DNA of 64,000 nucleotides from Paenibacillaceae bacterium (GCA_900766135.1 CAAFUF010000049.1:1-64000), one strand, 5' to 3'. Shown: positions 7,705 through 16,645, numbered from the stretch's first letter. A program made the numbers and translations. Notes: a model not told the origin generated them from the sequence alone.

Positions 7705-9723
7705 CTAAGCTTTAAATACTCGAATTTGCTCCTTCAGCTCGTTCATCAGCTGGTTCAGCGATTGCGCCGAAGCCTCGATGCCTTTGATGATCGCGGCCTG
7801 TTCTTCCGAGGAGCCGGCCACCGATTGCGCGCTTATCGCCGAATCCTTGGCGGTATTCAGCATATCGCCGACCGAGGCGGCAATCTCTTCGGTGCCTGCG
7901 GAGATTTGCTGCGTCGTGGCCGACACGTCCTGAATTTGCGAGGACACGTGATGGATCGACTCGCGAATCTGGCCGAACGACACGCCAACGTTCTCCATCC
8001 GATGGATGCCTTTATTGATCTCCTCAATGCTGTTCTTCACGGAATCCGCCGCCTGGGACGTGGAGCCCTGGATGAACTGGATCAATTCGACGATATGGGC
8101 GATCGATCGGCTGGTCTGCTCCGCAAGCTTCTTGACCTCGCCTGCGACAACGGCAAAGCCCCGTCCCTGCTCGCCGGCCCGCGCTGCCTCGATAGAGGCG
8201 TTCAGCGACAGAAGCGCCGTTTGATTCGAGATATCGGAAATGACGTTTACGATCTCCCCGATTTCATTGGAATGGGCGGTCAGGCGTTCGATATCGGTCG
8301 CGGTCTGATTCGCGGTCGTTTGAATATGAGCCATTTGCTCGATGGCCGACTGGATTTGCACGTAGCCGTTCTCCACCTCGCTGGCAGCCGATTCGGCCCG
8401 CTCGGAGACGCTGCCGGAGGCTTCGGCGATCCGCTGGACGCCGACAGCCATCTCTTCGGTCGCCCGCGCCGATTGCTCCGCGCCCATCAACTGCGTTTCG
8501 GTACCGCTGGCGACGCCCTGGATCGCGTGCGTAATTTCTCCGGTAGCTTCGTTCGATTGGCGAGCGGCATCCAGCAACTCGTCGGAAGCGGCCGCAACCT
8601 CGCCGATCGTCCGGTTGATCTGCTTCACCATCGTCGCCAGGGAATCGATCATCAGGTTGATGTTGCCGCTCATTTGCCCGATTTCGTCCTTCGAAGTCAC
8701 CTTCACCCGTTCACTCAGCTGCCCTTCGGCAACTTTCTTCATGACGGCGGAGACCGAGCGGATCGGCTTCACGATGGCGCGTGCCAGGAAGAAGGCAATC
8801 ACGAAGACGAGGATGGCGGTAGCGATGGCAATAGCGATGGACAGGTTCCGCGCATGGTTCACCTCGGCGAAAATTTCGCTCGTCGGCACGGTAATGACCA
8901 TTTTCCAGCCGGTGCTTGGCACCGTGCCGAAGTATGTAATCACTTCTTTCCCCGACTCGTCGCGGTAAGTGATGTGACCGTTGGGTTGGTCGAGGATGGT
9001 TTTAACGGTTTTTTTCAGCTCCGGCGTCTTGGCATAGTCCTGGATGTTCTTGTTGAACCGTTCGGTGTCCGGATAACTGTAATACACGCCGGTATTGGAG
9101 ATGACGTAGGCGTATCCGGTTTCGGCGATCTTGATCTTGCCGCTCAGCTGGGACAGCACGTCCGGAGTGACGGAGAAAGCGACCCCGCCCAGGAACTGCC
9201 CGCTCTTATCGTTAACGGGAACCATGGCGGCGATGAAATACTTATCCAGCGCCTCCAGATAACTCATTTCCGAATAGGCGGTGACTTTGTTCTTCTTGGC
9301 TTCGATGAAATACGGGCTTTTGGACGAGTCCGCGGTCATGCCGAGCATGTTCGTCAGCATCCCGTTTTTGTCGATGATGCTGAAGCCCTCCGACTGGTCG
9401 TCGCTCTGCTCGAGCACGTTTAGAATCGGGAAGATCCGGTCGGGCCGGAACGTTTGAAACTCCGGATCCTGCTGGACCAGATTTTCGACGGCTTTGGCCT
9501 TGCCCGAGATCCATTCGTCGATTTTGGCGATGTTCATATCCAGCGTGGATTGGACCAACTCTTCGTTGTTGTGCGTAATGACTTTTCCGAAATAGCTGAC
9601 GAAAAATACGCTGGCGCCGAGGAGCGGGAGGAGGGAGGTCGCAAGAATAATGATCAACAGTTTCCGTTGAAAAGATCCGGACTTCCCTTGGGACTCGCGT
9701 TTCTCTTTCTTGATCTTGAACAT
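7705..9723 (-). CDS. methyl-accepting chemotaxis protein with double-Cache-type sensor
   Basis: The 672-residue membrane receptor feeds the CheA/CheW chemotaxis pathway. It has an N-terminal membrane segment (about 20-44), an extracellular region of about 240 residues resembling a double Cache (dCache_1) ligand domain, a second membrane segment near residue 300, a HAMP linker, and a long coiled-coil signalling domain with the hairpin tip around EVKKLAEQTSRSIAHIVELI. The ribosome binding site AGGAGGG precedes the ATG. It is a single-gene unit between convergent GH13 and divergent secG. Cache receptors usually bind small molecules such as amino acids or organic acids; the ligand cannot be told here. 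Confidence 0.94.
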   Translation of the reverse strand: MFKIKKEKRESQGKSGSFQRKLLIIILATSLLPLLGASVFFVSYFGKVITHNNEELVQSTLDMNIAKIDEWISGKAKAVENLVQQDPEFQTFRPDRIFPILNVLEQSDDQSEGFSIIDKNGMLTNMLGMTADSSKSPYFIEAKKNKVTAYSEMSYLEALDKYFIAAMVPVNDKSGQFLGGVAFSVTPDVLSQLSGKIKIAETGYAYVISNTGVYYSYPDTERFNKNIQDYAKTPELKKTVKTILDQPNGHITYRDESGKEVITYFGTVPSTGWKMVITVPTSEIFAEVNHARNLSIAIAIATAILVFVIAFFLARAIVKPIRSVSAVMKKVAEGQLSERVKVTSKDEIGQMSGNINLMIDSLATMVKQINRTIGEVAAASDELLDAARQSNEATGEITHAIQGVASGTETQLMGAEQSARATEEMAVGVQRIAEASGSVSERAESAASEVENGYVQIQSAIEQMAHIQTTANQTATDIERLTAHSNEIGEIVNVISDISNQTALLSLNASIEAARAGEQGRGFAVVAGEVKKLAEQTSRSIAHIVELIQFIQGSTSQAADSVKNSIEEINKGIHRMENVGVSFGQIRESIHHVSSQIQDVSATTQQISAGTEEIAASVGDMLNTAKDSAISAQSVAGSSEEQAAIIKGIEASAQSLNQLMNELKEQIRVFKA

Positions 9724-9918
9724 AAATTACCCTCCTGAGGCTTGTGAAAATATGACTTAAGTTCATCGTATCACGAAAAAAAGGGGCAATATGGCACAAA
9801 ATAGAGAAATATGGAACTCAAATTTCGTCGATATTTGGGGGATAATGACAAATTTCGTTGACTGACGTAGGACGTTCGTTTTAGATGGATCAAGGGAGCC
9901 GGCACAAAAGGAAAACGG

Positions 9919-9947
9919 TTGTTATTCCGCGAACGCTATGGTACAAT
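9919..9947 (+). promoter_or_regulatory. probable secG promoter
   Basis: TTGTTA (9919-9924), 17 bp, then TACAAT (9942-9947) form a good sigma-A-type promoter. It lies about 75 bp upstream of the secG start. The rest of the 300-bp gap between the chemoreceptor gene and secG shows no gene. Confidence 0.7.
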
Positions 9948-10024
9948 AATAATGCTGTTTTTGTATCGTAAATACCTGTTTGTGGAATAGATGAAGGATG
10001 TTTTTCACTTAGGAGGTGGATTGA

Positions 10025-10258
10025 ATGGAAATTTTGCTCAAGGTATTGCTCGTTATTTTCTCGATCGGCTTGATCGCAGTCGTGTTGCTGCAGAAAGGGA
10101 AGAGCGCGGGTCTTTCCGGTGCCATCTCCGGGGGTGCTGAACATCTTTTCGGAAAAACGAAAGCGCGCGGCATGGAGCTCGTTCTCGAACGGGTCACGGT
10201 CGGATTGGCCGTCGGTTTCTTCGTCTTGTCGATCGTCGTCGCCGTCGTGCTGGACTAA
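10025..10258 (+). CDS. secG: protein translocase subunit SecG
   Basis: The 77-residue SecG is a small integral membrane partner of SecYE that assists SecA-driven export. It shows two membrane segments (about 3-22 and 53-76) with the conserved loop LLQKGKSAGLSGAISGGAEHLFGKTKARGM split between them. The VLLQKGK and GGAE-x-LFG patterns are diagnostic. TTAGGAGGTG gives a strong ribosome binding site before the ATG. In Bacillales secG sits next to rnr and smpB, as it does here. Confidence 0.95.
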   Translation: MEILLKVLLVIFSIGLIAVVLLQKGKSAGLSGAISGGAEHLFGKTKARGMELVLERVTVGLAVGFFVLSIVVAVVLD

Positions 10259-10276
10259 CTCTTAAATTGTAGCCAA

Positions 10277-10315
10277 CAGCAAGCCCTCGTTTCCTTTGGG
10301 AGACGGGGCTTTTTT
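10277..10315 (+). terminator. terminator after secG
   Basis: AAGCCCTCGTTTCC and GGGAGACGGGGCTT form an imperfect stem followed by six T residues. It starts about 20 bp after the secG stop. Transcription of rnr therefore probably has its own promoter. Confidence 0.8.
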
Positions 10316-10319
10316 GCGT

Positions 10320-10457
10320 GCTTTTGTGAAACAAATTGTAATAATATTGAAAGGCGATCTGAATCATGATGTCGGTCAGGACGCCGAGGGCGACCATTCC
10401 CCAAATGATTTTGACGAATAACTTATTGCGTCGTTGCAGAATGCTATTGTTCTCCAT
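10320..10457 (-). pseudogene. 5' remnant of a chemoreceptor-like gene
   Basis: On the minus strand an ATG with ribosome binding site GGAAGAAGG begins MENNSILQRRNKLFVKIIWG, a cytoplasmic basic leader followed by a membrane helix (about residues 14-38). This resembles the starts of many Paenibacillus methyl-accepting chemotaxis proteins. Similarity to anything protein-like stops after about 45 residues, where the frame runs into the secG terminator and the antisense of secG; the nominal open frame continues to 10194 as basic, arginine-rich sequence. I read this as the surviving start of a deleted receptor gene. An expressed small membrane protein is an alternative. Confidence 0.5.
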
Positions 10458-10693
10458 ACCTTCTTCCTCTCCTAATTCGTGGAATTGTTCCTTTATATGG
10501 TAGGCGGATTTTCATAAAATAAAGATTTTTTCATGAAATCCAGGCGATTTCACGGGGAACCGGGGCGAAAACGGATGCCGAGGGCGAATTTCGTGTATAC
10601 TAAGGGATATACGGGTAGAGGAATATCATGGAAATACCGTGCAAAATAACACCCCGGCACCTGCGGGACAAGCCGGGTTTGAGGTGAAATCAT

Positions 10694-13393
10694 TTGAAAT
10701 TAATTACGGAAGCAGAATTGCTCGCTTTTATGCGGGAAACCGCGTATAAACCGTTGACGTACCAGGAGCTGGAGGAGCATTTCGGCATCACCGATGCCGG
10801 CGATTTCAAAGAGTTCCTGAAGATGCTCAACCGGTTGGAGCAGGAAGGACAAATCATATTAACCCGCACTCATCGGTACGGCGTTCCGGAACGGATGGAT
10901 TTGGTGCGCGGGCGTTTGCAGGCCCATGCTAAAGGCTTTGCGTTTCTAATTCCGGAGGATCGCGATCACCCGGACGTCTACATCCATGCCAATGATTTGA
11001 AAAGCGCGATGAACGGCGACACGGTGCTCGTGCGCGTCAGCTCGAAGAGCGCGGGCGGCGGCAAGCTGGAAGGCGAGGTCGTGCGCATCGTGCACCGGGC
11101 CGTCACCCAGGTCGTCGGCGTTTTCCAGAACAACGAGTCGTTTGGCTTCGTCATTCCGGACGACAAACGGATCAATAAGGATCTGTTCGTCCCGCGCGAG
11201 GGCTTTGGCGGCGCGGTCGACGGCGAGAAGGTCGTGGCCGAAATCGTGGAATACCCGGAAGGGCGGTCTGCGGCCGTTGGCCGGGTCATTGAGATTCTAG
11301 GGCACAAGGACGACCCGGGCGTCGATATCCTGTCGATCATCCGCAAGCATCAGCTGCCGGAGGCGTTCCCGGACGACGTCATGGCGGAGGCGCAGGAAGC
11401 GCCTGACGTGATCGACGAGGCGGATATCGTCCGCCAGGGTCGGCGGGACTTGCGCGACAAGGTGATCGTCACGATCGACGGCGAGGACGCGAAGGACCTC
11501 GATGACGCCGTGAACGTGGAACGCTTGCCGAACGGGAATATCCGACTGGGCGTGCATATCGCCGATGTCGGGTATTACGTGCGGGAGAATTCGAAGCTCG
11601 ATCAGGAAGCCTATAACCGCGGCTGCAGCGTGTATCTGGTGGATCGCGTCATTCCGATGCTGCCGCACCGTCTGTCGAACGGGATTTGCTCCTTGAATCC
11701 GAAGGTGGACCGCTTCACGTTGTCCTGCGAAATGGAATTCAACGAGCAGATGAAGGTGGTCAAGCACGATATCTTCACCAGCGTGATCCGTACCAAGGAA
11801 CGGATGACTTACACCAACGTGCGCAAAATCCTGCAAGGAGAAGATCCTGAGGTAACGGAACGGTATGCCGACCTCGTGGAGACGTTCGAGCTGATGAAGG
11901 AGCTGGCCCTGAAGCTGCGGGGGAACCGCATGCGGCGCGGCGCGGTCGACTTCGATTTCGAGGAGTCAAAGGTGATCGTCGACGAGAGCGGCAAACCCGT
12001 CGACATCGTGAAGCGCGAACGCTCGATTGCCGAACAGATCATTGAAGAGTTCATGCTGGCGGCGAACGAGACGGTGGCAGAGCATTTTCACTGGCTAAAG
12101 GTGCCGTTCATCTATCGGATCCACGAGGATCCGGACCAGGAGAAGCTGATGAACTTCATGGCGTTCGTCGCCAACTTCGGGTATGCAGTCAAGGGCGGGA
12201 AAGGCAACAAGGTGCATCCTCGCGCGCTGCAAACGCTGCTAGAGGACATCCAAGGCACGAAGGAGCAGACGGTCATCAGCACGATGATGCTGCGCTCGAT
12301 GAAGCAGGCGAAATACGACGCGGAAAGCACCGGACACTTCGGGTTGGCGGCGGAGTTCTACACGCACTTCACGTCGCCGATCCGGCGGTATCCCGACCTG
12401 GTGATCCACCGGGTCATCCGCGAGGTGATCGAATCCGGCGGGACGTTAAGCGATGCGCGGATGGAGTATTTGGCCAGCCGCATGCAGGACATCGCGCAGC
12501 AATCGTCCGAGCGGGAGCGCATCGCCGTGGAGGCGGAGCGCGATACGGAACAACTGAAGAAAGCGGAGTTCATGCTGGATAAGGTCGGGGAGGAATTCCC
12601 CGGCATCATCAGCAGCGTAACGAGCTTCGGCATGTTCATCGAGCTGGAGAACACGGTGGAAGGGCTGATCCGGCTTAGCGCGATGACGGATGATTATTAC
12701 CATTTCCACGAGCAGCATATGGCGCTGATCGGGGAACGCACGTCGAAGATCTACCGGATCGGCGACGAGGTCAAGATCCGCGTGGCCCGCGTGAACATGG
12801 ACGACCATACGATCGACTTCGAGATGGTCGACATGAAGCCGCGGCAGCGCGGCGAGTTCGGCGGCGGGCGCGGAGTCTTTGAAGGCGGCCGGGGCGGCGG
12901 TGGCCGCAGCGGCAAGCCGGGCAAAGGCGGCAGCAAGGCCGCCGGCAAAGGCAAGGGCGGCCGCGGCGCAGGCAAGCCCGGCCGGGCCGGGGCGGCGGGC
13001 ATCCTCGCCGCCGCCGAGGCCGAAGCCGCCGGGGCAGGCGCCCCCGGCGTGAAGCGCGCCAAGCGCGGCGGAGCTGCCAAAGGCAGCGGCGGCGTCGCGC
13101 TTGGCGGCGCCGCAGCCCGCGCGGACAGCAGCGCGGGCGAGGGCCCAGGCGCGCCGGCGGATGGCGCACCGGCGTTCGGCTTCGGCTCCGGCAAGGGAGG
13201 CTATGCCTCCGGAACGGTCGCCGTCGCCCGCGATGCCGGTCGCGGATACCGCACCGGCGAGGGCAAGGCCCCGGGCTCGCGGCGGAAGAAAACGTCCGCG
13301 AGCGGGATCTTCGTCGGCGCCCGGGCCGAAGGCGCCGGGGAGGCCGCCCCGGGCCGCAAGCGGGGCGGCGGCAAGGGCAAGAAGAAGAAGTGA
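10694..13393 (+). CDS. rnr: ribonuclease R with an extended low-complexity C-terminal tail
   Basis: RNase R is a processive 3'-5' exoribonuclease of the RNase II/RNB family that degrades structured RNA and takes part in tmRNA-linked mRNA decay. The start is TTG at 10694 after GAGGTGA. Domains in order are an N-terminal winged helix (about 1-70), two cold-shock OB folds (about 70-235), the RNB catalytic domain (about 255-590, with the acidic cluster DGEDAKDLDDAV) and an S1 domain (about 635-715). After the S1 domain come roughly 180 residues made almost only of Gly, Ala, Lys and Arg, ending GGGKGKKKK; the encoding DNA is extremely GC-rich. The 899 residues exceed the roughly 700-800 usual for Firmicutes. 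A basic tail is common in RNase R, but this one is unusually long. Confidence 0.96.
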   Translation: MKLITEAELLAFMRETAYKPLTYQELEEHFGITDAGDFKEFLKMLNRLEQEGQIILTRTHRYGVPERMDLVRGRLQAHAKGFAFLIPEDRDHPDVYIHANDLKSAMNGDTVLVRVSSKSAGGGKLEGEVVRIVHRAVTQVVGVFQNNESFGFVIPDDKRINKDLFVPREGFGGAVDGEKVVAEIVEYPEGRSAAVGRVIEILGHKDDPGVDILSIIRKHQLPEAFPDDVMAEAQEAPDVIDEADIVRQGRRDLRDKVIVTIDGEDAKDLDDAVNVERLPNGNIRLGVHIADVGYYVRENSKLDQEAYNRGCSVYLVDRVIPMLPHRLSNGICSLNPKVDRFTLSCEMEFNEQMKVVKHDIFTSVIRTKERMTYTNVRKILQGEDPEVTERYADLVETFELMKELALKLRGNRMRRGAVDFDFEESKVIVDESGKPVDIVKRERSIAEQIIEEFMLAANETVAEHFHWLKVPFIYRIHEDPDQEKLMNFMAFVANFGYAVKGGKGNKVHPRALQTLLEDIQGTKEQTVISTMMLRSMKQAKYDAESTGHFGLAAEFYTHFTSPIRRYPDLVIHRVIREVIESGGTLSDARMEYLASRMQDIAQQSSERERIAVEAERDTEQLKKAEFMLDKVGEEFPGIISSVTSFGMFIELENTVEGLIRLSAMTDDYYHFHEQHMALIGERTSKIYRIGDEVKIRVARVNMDDHTIDFEMVDMKPRQRGEFGGGRGVFEGGRGGGGRSGKPGKGGSKAAGKGKGGRGAGKPGRAGAAGILAAAEAEAAGAGAPGVKRAKRGGAAKGSGGVALGGAAARADSSAGEGPGAPADGAPAFGFGSGKGGYASGTVAVARDAGRGYRTGEGKAPGSRRKKTSASGIFVGARAEGAGEAAPGRKRGGGKGKKKK

Positions 13394-13413
13394 GCGAGCA
13401 GCGGGCAGCATGA

Positions 13414-13450
13414 GAAAAGTCGATCGGGAGCGTTCCTGATCGACTTTTTT
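13414..13450 (+). terminator. terminator after rnr
   Basis: AAAAGTCGATC and GATCGACTTTTTT pair around a short loop and end in a T run. It begins about 20 bp after the rnr stop codon, so rnr is not co-transcribed with the downstream sugar genes. Confidence 0.9.
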
Positions 13451-13474
13451 GTTCGATACGAGCCACGGGCCGGA

Positions 13475-13670
13475 GGCGAAAATAACTGCAGGAGTGCAGC
13501 TATTTTCGCCGATTGTCGGGTTTTTCCATAAATAGCTGCAAGAATGCAGTTATTCCCAAGGCAAAAGGCCGATTGTCTTAAAATCACAGAAAATAACTGT
13601 ATTTACGCAGCGATTTAGCCGTAGAAGCTCAGGCTGTAAGGAAATAACTGCATCCACGCAGTTATTTCGA
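13475..13670. repeat. array C: four palindromes, AATAACTGCA-N4-TGCAGTTATT type
   Basis: Four palindromes are centred near 13492, 13542, 13603 and 13654, spaced 50, 61 and 51 bp. The first has a 16-bp stem (GGCGAAAATA against TATTTTCGCC plus the CTGCA core). The second and fourth differ by single bases and the third is degenerate. The loop is always four bases. The array fills the space after the rnr terminator. The following sequence up to about 13970 shows no gene. Confidence 0.82.
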
Positions 13671-13972
13671 TGATTTCGTGCAACGCAGATGCAGTTCATG
13701 CTTGGCTAGTAAGGCCGTTTTTTCCTTCCGCTATAGGTTCGCCTGGGTAAGGCGCACTACTCCCAGCGCGCGTTTCTGTGCGGCACGAATGGCTGGTCAC
13801 GCCTTTAATGACCGATCGATAGATCGTCCAAGGCGCACCGCATTTTGATCCCGTTCTTTCTGATCGTTAATGGCGTGCAAGCAGTGCGATCAGCAGGGGA
13901 TTCAGCTCCTTCGAACGGCTGTTTCATCCCGCGACTTCACGTCTTCGCCATAGACAAAAGCAAAATAAATAA

Positions 13973-13985
13973 TATACTAAGTATA
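13973..13985. promoter_or_regulatory. operator upstream of the GntR/LacI-type regulator
   Basis: TATACT-A-AGTATA is a perfect 13-bp palindrome 36 bp before the regulator start. The same TATACTAA word recurs three more times just after the regulator gene, in front of the sugar-transport operon. It is a good candidate autoregulatory site. Confidence 0.7.
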
Positions 13986-14020
13986 TATATTATGATGAGC
14001 GAAGATGGGAGTGGCCTGTT

Positions 14021-15091
14021 TTGAAAAATCTGCCCTTATATAAACAGATCCAGGATAACATCAAGGAGCGCATCCAATCCGGGGAACTGAGGCCGGGAGA
14101 CCGGATCCCGTCGGAGAAGGAGCTGGCCGAGGAGTACCATGTCAGCCAAATCACGAGTAAAAATGCCTTGATCGGCCTGGCGGATGAAGGCATCTTGACG
14201 CGGCATCAAGGCAAGGGGACCTTCGTCAATGACGAGGTGTGGAGCTATTTGAACGCGTCCGGTGCCGCGCAACGGATGGATGCTTCCCGCAAGGGAACGA
14301 TCGGCTTGATCATCCCTACGCTGCAAACCAAGGTGGAACAGCGGATCGTGGACAATATCGAACGGTTTGCCTGGGCGTCCGGCTATCAGCTCACGCTCAG
14401 TATATCGAGGGAATCGCAGCGCAACGAGAGCGAAGCGATCGAAGCCTTTAACCGCAACGGCGTGAAGGGAATGGTCATCTTTCCGACCGAGGAAGAAAAT
14501 TATAACGAGGATATTCTGCGCTTGTCGATCGATAAATTCCCGTTGGTGCTGATCGACCGTTATTTGAAGGATATCCGGACCTACAGCGTCAGCGCGGATA
14601 ACGAAAAGGGCACCTTCGACGCCGTCAGCTACTTGCTGGACCGGGGGCACCGGGAAATCGCCCTGATTTCTCCCGTGATCACGAATACCGTGACCGAGGA
14701 CCGCGCGGCCGGCTTTGAACGGGCGTTCTATCAGAATCAACTGCCGATCAACAAAAACCAATGGTGCATCCTGAATATCGACGATATCCATAACGGCCCC
14801 GGTGAAGAAATGATCCATGAATTTTTCCGTTCGCATCCCGAGATTACGGCGGCGTTCGTCATGAACGCGCAGCTCACGGGCTATGCCTATAAAGCGCTGG
14901 ATCGTTTGAATAAGAAGGTGCCGGAGGATTTTGCGCTGTTCGGATTCGACGGGCCGGAGAGACCCGGCGTCCATTTCGTGAAGCAGGATATCGAAACCAT
15001 GTGCATGCATACCGTGGAATGCTTACTGGAGCAGTTGGAAGGCCACTCGAATCCGCGAAGAGTCACGGTGCCCGTAGAATTAATATTATAA
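14021..15091 (+). CDS. GntR-type regulator with LacI-like sensor domain (AraR-like)
   Basis: The 356-residue product combines a GntR winged helix (about 1-70: LPLYKQIQDNIKERIQSGEL, then PSEKELAEEYHVSQITSKNAL and HQGKGTFV) with a LacI/GalR-type effector domain (about 85-350: GTIGLIIPTLQ, DRGHREIALISP, FALFGFDGPE). This architecture is that of the arabinose repressor AraR. The start is a TTG preceded by GGGAGTGG. It lies directly upstream of a sugar ABC transporter and two glycosidases, so it is probably their repressor. Shared TATACTAA sites in front of it and the transporter support this. Arabinose or arabino-oligosaccharide as inducer is a guess from architecture only. Confidence 0.9.
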   Translation: MKNLPLYKQIQDNIKERIQSGELRPGDRIPSEKELAEEYHVSQITSKNALIGLADEGILTRHQGKGTFVNDEVWSYLNASGAAQRMDASRKGTIGLIIPTLQTKVEQRIVDNIERFAWASGYQLTLSISRESQRNESEAIEAFNRNGVKGMVIFPTEEENYNEDILRLSIDKFPLVLIDRYLKDIRTYSVSADNEKGTFDAVSYLLDRGHREIALISPVITNTVTEDRAAGFERAFYQNQLPINKNQWCILNIDDIHNGPGEEMIHEFFRSHPEITAAFVMNAQLTGYAYKALDRLNKKVPEDFALFGFDGPERPGVHFVKQDIETMCMHTVECLLEQLEGHSNPRRVTVPVELIL

Positions 15092-15100
15092 AATATATTA

Positions 15101-15142
15101 TATACTAAATAAAGTATACTAATATCTATTTGGATATACTAA
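15101..15142 (+). promoter_or_regulatory. operator cluster before the sugar-transport operon
   Basis: Three TATACTAA words (15101, 15115 and 15135) lie in very AT-rich sequence. The first and second form an inverted pair, TATACT-N6-AGTATA (15101-15118). The same motif lies before the regulator gene. It is likely the regulator's binding site and overlaps the promoter region. Confidence 0.65.
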
Positions 15143-15237
15143 AATCCAAATATAAAGCGGTTACAAAACAAACAGAAACGCAGCAACCCGTAATCGCGAT
15201 TACAAATCAAGACGAATTCAATAGGGAGGTTATGCAC

Positions 15238-16623
15238 GTGAAAACCAATCGCTTGGCAGTCATTGCGGTGCTTTTGGTCATGTCCATGTTGGTAGCGCTT
15301 ACAGGATGCGGATCCGACAACAATGCCAACTCGGCCAATGCCTCGAAGGAACCGGGTAACCAGAATCAAGGCGCTTCAAACGGGCAGCAAGTCACCTCGG
15401 AGGAGAAAGTCGAAATTTCCTTCATGGGTCACGGAGATCCAAACGAGAAGAAGATTTTTGCCTCATTGATCCAATCTTTTGAAGCCAAATACCCGAACGT
15501 GAAAGTGAATTACACGAGCGTACCGCCGGCGGAATATAACCAGAAGCTCACGACGCTGGTAGCCTCCGGCAAAGCACCGGATATCTTCTATCTGTCCGGA
15601 CCGGCCTTCTTCAAATATGCGGAGTCCGGCACGATTCTCAACATTCAAAGCTATTTGGATAACACGGAACTCTTCAATCAAGACAATGTGTGGAAGCAAG
15701 CCCTCGACCGATATCGGTACGACGGAACGAATCTGGGAACGGGAGACTTGTACGGACTTCCTAAGGACGTTGGCCCTTGGGCGATGGCCTATAACAAAGA
15801 TCTCTTTGACGAAGCCGGGGCAGCCTATCCGTCTGCCGAGCCGGGCGGCTGGACTTGGGACGATTACCTGAAGGCGGCCCAAGCGGTGACGAAGGATACG
15901 AACGGCGACGGCAAATCCGATATTTTCGGCGGCGCGGGCTTTCCTTTAGAAGCGGCGGTATGGGGCAACGGCGGACAATACATCGATTATGCGACGGGCA
16001 AAATCGCCGTGGATACGCCGGAGTTTGCCGAGGCGATGCAATTTATCGCCGATTTGAATCTGAAATATCATGTGAGCCCTTCCGCAGACGACGAGAAGGC
16101 CATGAACAGCTATTCGCGGTTCGTTGCCGGCAAGATCGGCATGTTCCCGCTGGGACCTTGGGATCAACCGGCCTTCTGGGATCTGCCTTTCGGCTGGGAT
16201 ATCGCGCCGTGGCCGGCAAGTCCGAACACGGGAAAAACGTCAACCTGGCTCGGATCGATGGGCTTTGCTCTATCCAGTAAATCCAAGCACCCGCAAGAAG
16301 CGTTTAACTTGGCTGCCTTCCTGTCCCTGGACCCTGAGGGTCAGAAGCAAAACATGGAGATGGGCCAGGCCGTTCCAAACTTAATCGATATGGCGAAGAA
16401 CGACTACTTGAACAACGGCAAGGCGCCGGAGCATAAGCAGGTCTTCCTCGACATCATCGAGTATGGGCACCCGCCGGTCGAATACGGCTCGAAGGATACG
16501 CAATGGCTGGATACCTTCAACCAAGAGGCCAGCAAGGTGTGGAACGGCAAGCAAACGGCGGCGGAATGGGCGAAGGAGATTGCGCCTAAGCTGCAAGACT
16601 TGTACGACAAAGGGAACAAGTAA
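15238..16623 (+). CDS. sugar ABC transporter substrate-binding lipoprotein
   Basis: This is an extracellular solute-binding protein family 1 (CUT1 class) lipoprotein of about 461 residues, anchored outside the membrane to capture oligosaccharides. It has a signal peptide ending in the lipobox LTGC, a Ser/Asn-rich linker, then the fold with EISFMGHGDPNEKK, LVASGKAPDIFYLSGP and the central MAYNKDLFDEAG motif. AGGGAGG sits eight bases before GTG 15238 but only two before ATG 15232, so I prefer the GTG; the frame is the same. It precedes two permease genes. No ATPase gene is in the cluster, which is usual for CUT1 systems that share an MsmX-type ATPase. Confidence 0.93.
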   Translation: MKTNRLAVIAVLLVMSMLVALTGCGSDNNANSANASKEPGNQNQGASNGQQVTSEEKVEISFMGHGDPNEKKIFASLIQSFEAKYPNVKVNYTSVPPAEYNQKLTTLVASGKAPDIFYLSGPAFFKYAESGTILNIQSYLDNTELFNQDNVWKQALDRYRYDGTNLGTGDLYGLPKDVGPWAMAYNKDLFDEAGAAYPSAEPGGWTWDDYLKAAQAVTKDTNGDGKSDIFGGAGFPLEAAVWGNGGQYIDYATGKIAVDTPEFAEAMQFIADLNLKYHVSPSADDEKAMNSYSRFVAGKIGMFPLGPWDQPAFWDLPFGWDIAPWPASPNTGKTSTWLGSMGFALSSKSKHPQEAFNLAAFLSLDPEGQKQNMEMGQAVPNLIDMAKNDYLNNGKAPEHKQVFLDIIEYGHPPVEYGSKDTQWLDTFNQEASKVWNGKQTAAEWAKEIAPKLQDLYDKGNK

Positions 16624-16645
16624 TACGGAATAAATACGAACAAAG

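Noticed and set aside
7687..9423. 578-codon plus-strand open frame opposite the chemoreceptor gene
   Set aside because: Arg/His/Gly-rich translation with no motifs; a shadow of the clearly supported minus-strand receptor.
12446..13466. Several long open frames on both strands over the rnr tail
   Set aside because: They arise because the GC-rich tail sequence contains few stop codons in any frame; translations are low-complexity Arg/Pro/Ala.
3920..13670. Palindrome arrays as CRISPR
   Set aside because: Units are self-complementary, only about four per array, not identical, and no cas genes are nearby.
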